Assembly: GCA_002420305.1 (NCBI GenBank)
Contig: DIHT01000122.1
Location: 1,133 to 49,282, forward strand
DNA length: 48,150 bases
Source of the DNA: Akkermansiaceae bacterium UBA5689
GTDB taxonomy: Bacteria > Verrucomicrobiota > Verrucomicrobiia > Verrucomicrobiales > Akkermansiaceae
Direction of reading: 5' to 3'
Shown here one piece after another: positions 22,409-31,394 of this stretch; the stretch's first letter is position 1; each line of letters begins with the position of its first letter. The notes below the pieces were generated by a model, which was not told the DNA's origin, did not search any database, and worked only from the letters and a program-made list of their open reading frames with translations. Both the position numbers and the translations under genes were made by a program.

Positions 22409-23857
22409 ATGGCGATTCGCTTCGATAACACCTATGCGCAAATGCCGGACCGGTTTTTTGAGCGCGTACGGCCAGCGCGCCATCCGAGCGCGCAGCTCTT
22501 GCGGATCAACACACCTCTTGCGATTGAGTTAGGGATCGATCCCGCGTGGCTGGAATCGGAAACGGGGGCCGCTGTATTAGCCGGTAACAATATTCCAGAC
22601 GGCGCCGATCCAATTGCGCAAGCCTACGCGGGTCATCAGTTTGGGGGGTGGGTGCCTCAATTAGGCGATGGGAGGGCTGTTCTGCTTGGAGAGCTAATCG
22701 ACCACGAGGGGCAACGCAGGGATCTACAGCTGAAAGGGGCCGGCCGGACCCCGTGGTCCCGTGGAGGGGATGGGAAATCGCCCCTTGGGCCGGTCTTGCG
22801 AGAATATGTTGTCAGCGAGGCAATGGCCGCCCTTGGGGTGCCGGCCACCCGCGCGCTTGGTGCGGTAGCAACTGGGGAAGAGGTCCAACGCGAAGAGCCG
22901 AGGCCCGGAGGAGTCCTCGCCAGGGTGGCAGCGAGTCATATCCGGGTGGGCACTTTCCAGTATTTTCATGCGCGTGATGATCGTGAAGCGCTCCGCCTTC
23001 TGGGGGAGCATGTTATTGCTCGTCACTACCCGGAGCTTCTAGGACAGGAAGATCCGTGGATGGCATTGCTCGGGGCGGTATTAAAGCGACAGGCATCGCT
23101 CGTGGCGAAGTGGATGCAGCTCGGTTTTGTGCATGGGGTGATGAACACTGATAATATGGCGGTGTCAGGGGAGACGATTGATTTTGGTCCATGCGCCTTT
23201 CTCGATACATTTTCATTCGGAAAGGTTTTTAGCTCGATCGACCGGGGCGGCCGTTACGCCTGGGACCAGCAGCCGTTGATCGCACACTGGAATCTTGTGC
23301 GATTTGCAGAAACCCTCCTGCCCTTAGTGGATTTAGCAGAGGGAGAAAAAGTCGAGGCTGCAGAGGACGTCTTGGCAGGTTTTGAGGATCATTTTCAAGA
23401 GGAATACTACCGCGGCTTCGCCGATAAGTTAGGGTTGAGAGTGTTAGGGTCCGATACTGGTCCGTGGATTCGGTCTACCCTTGAGCTCTTGGAAAATGGC
23501 CACGTTGATTTCACCAGATTCTTCGCATGTCTGGGCGATGCCGCCCGGGGTCAGGAGAGCAGTCTTAGGTCTGGGTTTCGGGATCAAGATCCTCTGAACT
23601 CCTGGCTCGTGGAGTGGCACGCTTTGACAGAGAGTCAGCCCGATGTTGAAATAATGAGGACCCGGAACCCGTGGCGGATCCCTCGGAACCACCGGATCGA
23701 GGAGCTCATTACGGCTGCTGAGTCTGATGACTATGCTCCTTTTCACCGGTTCGTAGACGCGCTGGCGCATCCCTTCGAAAAGGATTCCCGATTTGCCGAC
23801 CTGGAGGCCGCGCCTCGGCCAGAGGAGTGTATCGATGAGACCTTTTGTGGAACGTAA
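22409..23857 (+). CDS. selO: Protein adenylyltransferase SelO (YdiU)
   Basis: A 482-aa pseudokinase-fold AMPylase, starting at the ATG at 22409 (MAIRFDNTYA). The family core is intact: AGHQFGGWVPQLGDGRA, LQLKGAGRTPWSRGGDGKSP, GPVLREYVVSEAM (the conserved Glu), then GVMNTDNM (Asp248, Asn249) and DFGP (Asp258), matching the catalytic D-N...D spacing known for SelO. The enzyme transfers AMP to Ser/Thr/Tyr of target proteins and is linked to redox stress. The C-terminus is FCGT: a Cys stands third from the end, where many homologues have selenocysteine or Cys. The length matches bacterial SelO. It is probably monocistronic. Confidence 0.95.
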   Translation: MAIRFDNTYAQMPDRFFERVRPARHPSAQLLRINTPLAIELGIDPAWLESETGAAVLAGNNIPDGADPIAQAYAGHQFGGWVPQLGDGRAVLLGELIDHEGQRRDLQLKGAGRTPWSRGGDGKSPLGPVLREYVVSEAMAALGVPATRALGAVATGEEVQREEPRPGGVLARVAASHIRVGTFQYFHARDDREALRLLGEHVIARHYPELLGQEDPWMALLGAVLKRQASLVAKWMQLGFVHGVMNTDNMAVSGETIDFGPCAFLDTFSFGKVFSSIDRGGRYAWDQQPLIAHWNLVRFAETLLPLVDLAEGEKVEAAEDVLAGFEDHFQEEYYRGFADKLGLRVLGSDTGPWIRSTLELLENGHVDFTRFFACLGDAARGQESSLRSGFRDQDPLNSWLVEWHALTESQPDVEIMRTRNPWRIPRNHRIEELITAAESDDYAPFHRFVDALAHPFEKDSRFADLEAAPRPEECIDETFCGT

Positions 23858-24088
23858 GAAAAATTGCGCCGAATGCTGGGGTTGAGCGGAGCTATTACTT
23901 ACGATGTGCGGTTTGCTATTGGTTAAAGGCCCACTCTACTGGTTGAGGTGAATCCGAAGTTCAACCACCTATCTCCAGAAGTCCAACTGTCGGTAGCGCT
24001 TCTGGTTTCTCCGGTTGAAGGTTTTTTTAGGGGCCTTAAAAGAGCGCTTGAATCGTTCTAGGAATTCTGTAGCGACTTCAGGAAGACC

Positions 24089-24904
24089 GTGCACAGGATC
24101 CAGCCCCTATCCCTCCTAGTTTCGCTTCTGATGTGCTTGGCATCTGTTCGGGCTGAGCTCGAGAATGCCCTTGGCAGAAGTGAGGACCCAGTGGATGCCG
24201 ACACACACGCTCTCCTCCAGAAAATGGCCAACCTAGCCCACCATCATCATATTGGGAGCGAGGGCGGCCTGTTTGAATTCGGTCTCTCCGCCGGAATAGA
24301 TTCACGTTACGTTTCAGAGGGTCGTGATAACCTCCCTGGGAAGGGTGGGGTGTACTGGGGTAGAGCGGTTGGCCATACGCACGCCGTCGGCTGAACCGTT
24401 TTTGCAGAGGTTCTTGGGATAGAGGCCTGGGATACGAGTTATAACGAGATTAATTTGAGCGCAGGATATGAGTATGAGGTGGGAAGTCTGTCACTAGGAG
24501 CTGCCCTTGTTTATCTGGATTTTCCGGCAGTTGAAGAGAATGATTTTGAGGCTAGTCTGAGTGCGCAGTGGAGGCTGGGAGCTACGGGCGGATTGACAAC
24601 AGAGTGGGTATGGTCTGAAGACACCGGCGGCTGGTTTGGTGAAGCGTCAGCCTTCTGCGAGTTGGTGGTTAATCAAAATTTGACTTTAAATGCGGCTGTC
24701 TTCATCGGCACGAATGGAGGCTATGTGGCTGAGGAGCATGATGGGCTCAATTATCTCGGAGTGCGAATAGGGGCTGTTTGATCCATCACGGAGCACTTGC
24801 AGGGCGAGATCTATGTTGCCGGCATTGAACCCTTGAAGAAGGAGCAGGGTGAAAGCTTGCGCGACCTTCTCTGGGTGGGAGGAGCTCTCACCGTTGCATT
24901 CTAG
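24089..24904 (+). pseudogene. Outer-membrane beta-barrel gene interrupted by two in-frame TGA codons
   Basis: GTG at 24089 starts a signal peptide (LSLLVSLLMCLASVRA). The frame is open to TGA at 24392-24394, continues in the same frame with clear coding character to a second TGA at 24779-24781, and again continues to a TAG at 24902-24904. Read through, the product is about 271 residues with alternating hydrophobic strands (FEFGLSAGID, EINLSAGYEYEVGSLSLGAA, FEASLSAQWRLG) and ends in GGALTVAF, the terminal Phe typical of outer-membrane barrels. The first TGA replaces what is probably Trp (HTHAVG-x-TVFAE). A standard code is used elsewhere, so nonsense mutation is the simplest reading; sequencing error is possible. 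No frameshift is needed. Confidence 0.7.
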
Positions 24905-25069
24905 GCGCTTGTAATGCGATGGGGCAGTAAGGCTGCTATTGTGGCCGTGGTTTACTACGACCGGCACGCCTACGTGGCAGAGAGGACTTCACCCAGATTT
25001 CCGTGAAGTCTGCTTTGGTCTTGTCACAAGGGGCAATCAAGGTCTCGATTAGGATGTCGATCAAGGATT

Positions 25070-25627
25070 ATGCGTTTCTGTAAGATACTTTCTTATTCAG
25101 ACGAGGGGATCCTGGTGACGCATCTCCCCTTGCTGTTTGGAATTTTGGTAGGGGGTGCGGTCTGCCGACTACTCTGGAATGCTGGGCTTAAATATCCAGT
25201 CACGTTGATCGGGGTTTTCTTTGTTGGAATGACCTTAACTTTTATTCCGGGGAATCTTGTCATGAGTAACTTTTCTGATGAGAGCGTAAATAATCGAAGG
25301 CTAAAGGAGATTGGCGAGGCGCTTACCAGCTACTTCGTCGCAAACGGGACTTATCCCGCCGACCTTGGATCCCTCGTCCCCGAACATTTAGAGAGGGAGA
25401 ACGAAGGGGCCCTCCTCATGAAGGGTGGCAAGGGTTTGATCTGGGGCTACGTTCCAGCATCTCGTTATAAGACGCGACGCCCTTCTCAAGTGATTCTCTA
25501 CGGACCAGTGCTCGCCAAAGGGCGGGGTATCGTTCTTCACAGAGACGGTTTAATCGCTAGATATCCCGCAGAGAAATACCGAGCGCTTCTCTCCGTTGCA
25601 TTGGAGGATGCCCAGCTCGCACGCTAG
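25070..25627 (+). CDS. Membrane-anchored pseudopilin-like protein
   Basis: A 185-aa protein. Two hydrophobic segments lie near residues 18-37 and 41-62, followed by a soluble domain. NRRLKEIGEALTSYFVANGT followed by YPADLGSLVP is the helix-to-loop pattern of type II secretion pseudopilins and related proteins (a young helix, then a 'Y/P-x-x-L' loop). GIVLHRDGLIARYP resembles the H-x-D-G end of such domains. No prepilin peptidase site is seen, so it is a relative, not a true pilin. ATG at 25070 is used; a GTG at 25115 preceded by GAGGGG is a credible alternative that keeps both membrane segments. Confidence 0.58.
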   Translation: MRFCKILSYSDEGILVTHLPLLFGILVGGAVCRLLWNAGLKYPVTLIGVFFVGMTLTFIPGNLVMSNFSDESVNNRRLKEIGEALTSYFVANGTYPADLGSLVPEHLERENEGALLMKGGKGLIWGYVPASRYKTRRPSQVILYGPVLAKGRGIVLHRDGLIARYPAEKYRALLSVALEDAQLAR

Positions 25628-26377
25628 TGAGGTTCGGTGGCGAGGTTTCGATTTTACCCAAACGATGGAGAGCTCCAGAAGTGCAGCGGAGTGACCGTCG
25701 GCCATTTACGAGAATTCAGGGATAGGGGGGGGCTCTGATAGGGTTACAAAGGAGGAGCAATTATGGATTGGGGGAGACCCATCTAACAGCCAATATACAG
25801 GATGTGATTTTCACGGAAAAGGAGGAATGTGTCAAAAGCCTGGCAAAGACCCCATGATGCCCGATTTGCAGGGATTTTACGAATCCACAGACAACAACCC
25901 AGCGGTCAAGACGAGCGGAGGGGGCCTTATGTGATCCTGTGTTGTGAGCAGTGCCATGGACGAAAGTATGGGCCTGCTGGTTGTCGAATATCGCGACTGG
26001 TAAATAGAGTGTTTTCGATCTGGCATGTAGGATCCGCCATTGCGCATGGCTCTGGATTGATCTCTTGTGGCTGGCAGGGATAGCCACAGTGTTTTTTCTT
26101 CTCTTCTCGCTGGGCTCCCAGCTTGCCTTGCGGACTCGTCTTAGGGTGCTTAAAACCTTCGAAGCGCCGCTTTCCCAGAAGATGCTCCCGGCCGAACGAC
26201 GGGAGGTGGGCCCCCGATAACAACGCTTACCAGTTGGGCGAGTATCCAGTGTTTTTCTATGATTTTGGGGATCAGTCTTGACCAGACTCTCGGGGAAGAG
26301 GGTATTGGGTATCGCATGATTCGGGCGTTGCGACTCACTGGCAGAAGCGTATACCGCTCATAATTAAAACCCTTTAG
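25628..26377. other. Intergenic stretch (750 bp) with a gene remnant
   Basis: No intact gene is convincing. A GTG at 25829 just after AAGGAGG opens an 84-codon frame without recognisable protein character. A second frame (26008-26220) looks like a fragment of a membrane protein and overlaps its end. The rest shows no repeat A copy and no clear hairpin. Confidence 0.4.
26008..26220 (+). pseudogene. Possible remnant of a one-pass membrane protein
   Basis: An open stretch without a start codon encodes LWIDLLWLAGIATVFFLLFS, then a basic/hydrophilic tail (LRTRLRVLKTFEAPLSQKML...) and TAA. The Trp-flanked transmembrane helix followed by a basic tail is typical of real membrane proteins. Its upstream part is missing or in another frame (25829-26083). 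No family recognised. Confidence 0.3.
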
Positions 26378-29300
26378 ATGAAAACCCAATCCATCCTTCC
26401 TCTCCTCGTCACCAGTACGTTTGCTGCCGGATTAGTTGCTCTTGCAGCGGTGAGCCCGAAGGGAGCCAGCGAACAAGAATCCACGAGCGAGAAGGGCCCA
26501 ATCCGGGTGCTCTTTCTAGGGCATGACAGCAAGCACCACAACAGCAACAAATATTACCCGATGCTTGCCAAGGGGCTGGGGTCAGACGGGATCTACTTCG
26601 ACTATGTGACGACGGTGGAGGAGGCCTTCGACGATGCAGAGTTTCTTGGGAAGTTTGACGCGGTGCTTCTTTATGCGAATCACGGAACGATCACGCCAAG
26701 TCAGTGGAAGAATCTGAAGGGCTATGTGGAAGGCGGAGGGGGCTTCGTGCCAGTTCATTGCGCGAGTTGGTGTTTCGGCAACCAGCCCGAATTCGATCAA
26801 CTGGTCGGAGGCCGGTTCGATAGCCACGGTGGCGGGACATTTGCCGCCAAGGTGATCAAGGCAGAACACCCAGCGATGACTGGTGTGAAGGCATTCGAAG
26901 CGTGGGATGAGACCTACAAGCACCGGAACCACAATGAGAAGGATCGCACTGTTTTGATGGTGCGAGAGGTTGCAGGGGCCGGGGATAATATCAAGGAGCC
27001 CGAGCCTTGGACATGGGTGCGAACACAAGGGAAGGGGCGCGTGTTCTATACAGCATCGGGGCACGACGAACGAGTATGGGAGCAGTTAGAATTTCATCAG
27101 CTTCTCAAGGCTGGCATACTCTGGGCTGTCGGTGACACCCGGAAGGATTCCTATGACAAGTTTATTAGAAACCGCGCGCCCTTGAAGTATGAAAAACGTG
27201 GGGACATCGCAAACTACGAGAATCGCCCCGAACCTCTGCCCTATCAGTTTCCTCTACCGGCGAAAGAGAGTATGAAATACACTCAGGCCCCGGTCGGCTT
27301 CCGACTGGAGCTCTTTGCCAGTGAGCCGGATATCATCAACCCTATTGGTCTGGCCTGGGACGAGCGGGGACGCCTTTGGGCCGCCGAGACCGTTGACTAT
27401 CCCAACGAGATGACTCCGAACCGGGTCGGAAACGACAAGATCAAGATCCTTGAAGATACCGACGGGGATGGGAAGTGCGACAAGGTGACAGTCTTTGCTG
27501 ACGGCTTGAATATTCCCACGTCGCTGACTTTCTCTCGTGGAGGGATCATTGTGGCTCATGTTCCCGATTTCCTGTTTCTGAAAGACGCCGACGGTGACGA
27601 CAAGGCCGATGTGCGGGAAGTTCTCAATACCGGATGGGGCACCGGCGACACCCATGCGGGTCCATCCAATCTGCGCTATGGCTTCGACAACTGGATCTGG
27701 GGCGCGGTGGGCTACTCCTCCTACAGTGGCACGGTGGGTGGTGAGCAAAAGAGGTTTGGTTCCGGAGTGTTTCGTATGAAGCCGGACGGATCTGCACTGG
27801 AGTTCATGCACCAGTTCAACAACAACACCTGGGGACTAGGTTTCAACTCCTCCGGGGACGTATTTGGTTCAACAGCCAACAACAACCCCAGCTTCTTCTG
27901 TGGCATTCCCGCTACGGCCTATCGCGACGGGAAAAAGGGGATGACCGCGAAGATGATCGCAACGGATCGTTCCTTTCACCCAATCACGCCGAATATCCGT
28001 CAGGTAGACGCATTCAATAACTACACGGCAGGAGCTGGTCACGCGTTGGCCACCTCGGCGGCATTCCCTGAGTCGTATCGCGAGAAGATGGCCTTTATTG
28101 GAGGGCCAACGGGACATCTTTTGGGAATGTATGAAATTTCTCCGACGGGGGCAGGCTACAAGGCGGAGAACGCATTTGCCTTTCTCGCATCCGCAGACGA
28201 GTGGTTCTCACCGGTTGCTGCGGAGGTTGGCCCCGATGGACATCTGTGGGTGGCTGATTGGTATAACTTCATTATTCAGCACAACCCAACTCCTAGCAAA
28301 GGACGCGGCGGTTATGACGCTCAGCGAGGCAAGGGGAATGCTCATGTGAATCCCAACCGCGACCGCGGACACGGGCGGATTTACCGGGTCGTCTGGGAAG
28401 ATGCGCCCAAGTCAACGATCCAGTCTCTGGCAGGAGCCAATACCGAACAACTTGTCGCCGCGCTTGAAAGCGACAATCTGTTTTGGCGCCACACCGCGCA
28501 ACGTCTCCTCGTTGATGGAGAAATGAAGGGCGCAGTCTCTGGCCTGAAAAAGAAAGTCTACTCAGGAGGAACCGGCGCTATTCAGGCGCTTTGGAGTCTG
28601 AGTGGAATTGAAGCTCTCGATTCAGAAACGCTGCAGGCGGCTCTCATGAGCAAGGATCCTGCGCTTCGTCGGAATGCAATTAACGCTCTTGGGTCAGATG
28701 CAGCTGCGCTTCAACTGTTCTTCGATACCGCAGTCGTTCAGGACGAGGAGCTGATTGTTCGGCTCGCCGCTTTCAATAAAATGGTACAATTCGATGATCA
28801 GGAGACGATAGCGCGCGCGGCTAAGGAACTGATCAAGGACTTTTCCAATGCCAGTGAACCCTGGCTCTCACAGAGCTTGCGCAATGGAGGTGCTGGTCCG
28901 GTAGAGCGAGGGCCCTCCAAGCTTGGCAAGGAACTGCTGGCGAATGGATCGTTCGAAGACCTCAGCGCCGATTTTGCCTCTGGTTGGACGGGACGCTCGT
29001 TCCGTGGAACAGCCCAACACAAGTTGGCCGACGTTTCCAGAACCGGGAAGCATTCAGTAGGAATTTCTGCTGAGACGGCCGCCGAGTGGGGCATCACCAT
29101 CGATGTGCCAGTCGATATGAATTCTGAATACGAACTGAGTGCTTGGGTAAAGACTGAAGGCGTCGGAGGAGGCGGGCGAGGCGCGTTACTTTATGTCAGC
29201 GCCCACCCCGATGCTCCGGGCAGTTCGGGAGTAAAGGGCACGCAGGACTGGACACAGATTAAGTTGAGGTTCAACTCGGGATCTCAAAAGGTCGTCAGTA

Positions 29301-29695
29301 TTAATTGCCTCCTCGGAGGCTGGGGAGTGTCCACGGGTAAAGCCTGGTGGGATGATGTCAGCTTGCGCAAGGTTCAGTACGAGACTATCACCGGGGAGAA
29401 GTCTGAGGTCACCGAGGGCGATGTGGCTCGCGGACTGAAAATCTTTAAGACCCACGCAATCGCTAATTGCGCGCGATGCCACGCTGTCAACGGGGAAGGG
29501 GGTCCTATCGGGCCGGCACTTGATTCAATCGCGACACGAAAACAGGAAGACTACATTCTCGAGAGCCTGATTGATCCAGGTGCAGCAATTGCAGAAGGAT
29601 TCCAGGGGCAGGTTTCACCAATGCCTCCGATGGGAGTTTTGCTGACTAAGCAGGAGCTTGCTGATGTGATGGCCTACCTCATGACTCTCAAATAG
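26378..29695 (+). CDS. ThuA + PVC-type membrane-bound dehydrogenase + cytochrome c protein
   Basis: A 1105-aa exported protein; ATG at 26378, signal peptide to ~24. Order of domains: ThuA-like class I amidotransferase fold (~40-255; VLFLGHDSKHHN, FVPVHCASWCF, GKGRVFYTASGHDERVW); a PVC-type dehydrogenase beta-propeller (~295-690; FRLELFASEPDI, DTDGDGKCDKV and AWDERGRLWAAE); a helical HEAT-like part (~690-830); a galactose-binding-like jelly roll (~850-1010; ELLANGSFEDLS to AWWDDVSL); and a haem-binding C-terminus with CARCH (Cys1031, Cys1034, His1035) and a Met-rich PMPPMG as probable sixth ligand. It probably oxidises a sugar-type substrate in the periplasm and passes electrons on through the haem. 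It appears complete and monocistronic. Confidence 0.9.
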   Translation: MKTQSILPLLVTSTFAAGLVALAAVSPKGASEQESTSEKGPIRVLFLGHDSKHHNSNKYYPMLAKGLGSDGIYFDYVTTVEEAFDDAEFLGKFDAVLLYANHGTITPSQWKNLKGYVEGGGGFVPVHCASWCFGNQPEFDQLVGGRFDSHGGGTFAAKVIKAEHPAMTGVKAFEAWDETYKHRNHNEKDRTVLMVREVAGAGDNIKEPEPWTWVRTQGKGRVFYTASGHDERVWEQLEFHQLLKAGILWAVGDTRKDSYDKFIRNRAPLKYEKRGDIANYENRPEPLPYQFPLPAKESMKYTQAPVGFRLELFASEPDIINPIGLAWDERGRLWAAETVDYPNEMTPNRVGNDKIKILEDTDGDGKCDKVTVFADGLNIPTSLTFSRGGIIVAHVPDFLFLKDADGDDKADVREVLNTGWGTGDTHAGPSNLRYGFDNWIWGAVGYSSYSGTVGGEQKRFGSGVFRMKPDGSALEFMHQFNNNTWGLGFNSSGDVFGSTANNNPSFFCGIPATAYRDGKKGMTAKMIATDRSFHPITPNIRQVDAFNNYTAGAGHALATSAAFPESYREKMAFIGGPTGHLLGMYEISPTGAGYKAENAFAFLASADEWFSPVAAEVGPDGHLWVADWYNFIIQHNPTPSKGRGGYDAQRGKGNAHVNPNRDRGHGRIYRVVWEDAPKSTIQSLAGANTEQLVAALESDNLFWRHTAQRLLVDGEMKGAVSGLKKKVYSGGTGAIQALWSLSGIEALDSETLQAALMSKDPALRRNAINALGSDAAALQLFFDTAVVQDEELIVRLAAFNKMVQFDDQETIARAAKELIKDFSNASEPWLSQSLRNGGAGPVERGPSKLGKELLANGSFEDLSADFASGWTGRSFRGTAQHKLADVSRTGKHSVGISAETAAEWGITIDVPVDMNSEYELSAWVKTEGVGGGGRGALLYVSAHPDAPGSSGVKGTQDWTQIKLRFNSGSQKVVSINCLLGGWGVSTGKAWWDDVSLRKVQYETITGEKSEVTEGDVARGLKIFKTHAIANCARCHAVNGEGGPIGPALDSIATRKQEDYILESLIDPGAAIAEGFQGQVSPMPPMGVLLTKQELADVMAYLMTLK

Positions 29696-29763
29696 TTTTA
29701 ACCGCAGGGAGTGGGTGCATACTGCTGTGCAGCGGAGCTTTGCCCAGAAGAGCAGCTCAAAGA

Positions 29764-30207
29764 ATGAACTCGCGATTAGCTCTCTTGGTCTTGATTTGGG
29801 TCGTCGTCAGTTCGCAGGCATTGGCCGGTAAAGGTATTCGTCCTGCGCTACCCAATATCATCCTTATGATAGCTGATGATATGGGGATTGGCGACACGGA
29901 TGTATACCTTGGCGTTCGTATGGGCGCAAAGAGTCGCCCGATCGCCGTGACCCAAAGCACGCCCCAGCTCAAGGCGTTTTCCCAAGACGCGGTGGTATTT
30001 AATAACGCCTATGCACCGTCCCCCATGGATTCGTCGACGCGGCATTCAATCGGAAAAGGCAGATTTGCGCGTCGCTCTTATCTAAAGACGCAGGCGTGGC
30101 TTCCTCATCACCAGAACGCACCCATGATCCAGCTCACCAAAGGCGCATGGTATGCAGCCGAATGTCAGCATTGCTCCAAGCGCTGCATTCTTTTTGGGAC
30201 CTCGTAA
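29764..30207 (+). pseudogene. Truncated sulfatase remnant
   Basis: ATG at 29764 gives a signal peptide (ALLVLIWVVVSSQALAG) and then a sulfatase N-terminus, PNIILMIADDMGIGDTDVYL, with the metal-binding Asp pair and VVFNNAYAPSPMDSSTRHSI. A normal sulfatase has ~450-550 residues; this frame ends after 147. The active-site region reads SSTRHSIGKGRF, without Cys and apparently one residue short of the usual C/S-x-P/A-x-R-x-x-x-T-G-R. After ~115 the sequence no longer looks like a sulfatase (AAECQHCSKRCILFGTS). It ends 14 bp before the convergent galactokinase gene, so the C-terminal two thirds have been lost. Confidence 0.7.
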
Positions 30208-30221
30208 ATTAAATTGCACCC

Positions 30222-31394
30222 TCATTCGACATTCTCGATACGGGCACCTCCAACCAGCTTGACAGCGACGGCCTCGGCCTCGGCTCCCGTTTCCTCCCGA
30301 TACCGTGCAACGATATCTTCAACAAACCGTGATACACCATCCGTTTCAACAAGATTGACCGTGCTACCACCGAACCCGCCACCCATCATCCTCGCGCCGA
30401 TTGCTCCAAGTTCCCCGGCAATGTCGACCAATGTATCAAGTTCCTGGCAGCTGACCTCATAATCATTCCGGAGGGACGAATGACTAGCAGCCATCAGGAG
30501 GCCAGCGGCCGCTGTGTCACTAGCTTCGAGTGCAGCAGCAAAGTCACGCACGCGGGCCATCTCGGTTATGACGTGTCGGGCCCGCCTGTAAACCCTCTCA
30601 CCGAGTTGGAATTGTGCGGAGTCTAGTTCGCCTATCGTGACATCCCGGAGAAACTCCACGTCAAAGAATGCTGTCGCATCCTCGCAGTCAGCCCTGCGCT
30701 TGGCGTATTCCCCATCTGCTAGAGCATGCTTAACTTTGCTGTCGACAACGACCGCTGAGAGATTCGCTGGGAGGGGCGCTGAGTCAATTTCTAGTGTAGA
30801 GCAGTCAATTTTCAATGCATGACCAGCGACTCCGGCGTTAACGGCCAGCTGATCCATGATGCCGCATGGAACGCCAGCCCATTCATGCTCTGCGCTCTGA
30901 CACAAAAGGGCACGCTCGGTCTGGGGAAGATTAAGGCCCAGAAGCGCTTCAATCACCAGAGCTGTTGCCGTTTCAAGAGCGGCACTGCTGCTAAGCCCGG
31001 CTCCGAGGGGAAGGTTGGATTCAAACCTAACGTCGAACCCGGCAACGGGATAACCTGCGTCCCGATATTTTGCTACTACTCCAAAAGCGTAGTTAGCCCA
31101 CGAGTTGTCACCCGAGAAGGGCATCCTGTGTTCAAGAGGTATGACTAGGTCTTCATGGCTCTGAGAACTCGACAATCGCAACTCGGAGCGCCCATTGGCT
31201 TGCGCTACGGCCTTTATGTAACGGTTGACTGCTGCCGGCATGACCACGCCCCCCTGGTAGTCAACGTGCTCACCAATAAGATTTATCCGCCCGGGCGCCC
31301 TCGTCCTTACAATGCCACTAGATTGGGCCCCTGGGGTAGAGAGCTTGCTAGGAGAAATCGACACGGTTGAGGGTAAGCGGCTTTCGCGCCCCAA
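30222..31394 (-). CDS. galK: Galactokinase
   Basis: A 390-aa GHMP-family kinase that phosphorylates galactose at C1 in the Leloir pathway. Motifs: the galactokinase signature GRINLIGEHVDY (35-46), the GHMP phosphate loop PLGAGLSSSAAL (129-140), GIMDQ with the catalytic Asp181, and the C-terminal MMGGGFGGS (336-344). The start given is TTG at 31394; a GTG at 31364 would remove ten non-conserved residues and is equally possible. No other Leloir gene (galT, galE) is adjacent, so it is regulated separately. The divergent GH13 amylase lies ~530 bp away, beyond a gap with a decayed gene. Confidence 0.93.
   Translation of the reverse strand: MGRESRLPSTVSISPSKLSTPGAQSSGIVRTRAPGRINLIGEHVDYQGGVVMPAAVNRYIKAVAQANGRSELRLSSSQSHEDLVIPLEHRMPFSGDNSWANYAFGVVAKYRDAGYPVAGFDVRFESNLPLGAGLSSSAALETATALVIEALLGLNLPQTERALLCQSAEHEWAGVPCGIMDQLAVNAGVAGHALKIDCSTLEIDSAPLPANLSAVVVDSKVKHALADGEYAKRRADCEDATAFFDVEFLRDVTIGELDSAQFQLGERVYRRARHVITEMARVRDFAAALEASDTAAAGLLMAASHSSLRNDYEVSCQELDTLVDIAGELGAIGARMMGGGFGGSTVNLVETDGVSRFVEDIVARYREETGAEAEAVAVKLVGGARIENVE

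Noticed and set aside
24089..24904. Genome-wide recoding of TGA (for example as Trp) to explain the interrupted barrel gene.
   Set aside because: Several intact genes in the window end in TGA followed by non-coding sequence, Trp is written TGG throughout, and another gene is interrupted by TAG.
25829..26083. A plus-strand 84-aa gene with AAGGAGG directly before its GTG.
   Set aside because: The spacing is only three bases, the product has no ordered pattern, and the overlapping frame (26008-26220) looks more like real coding sequence.
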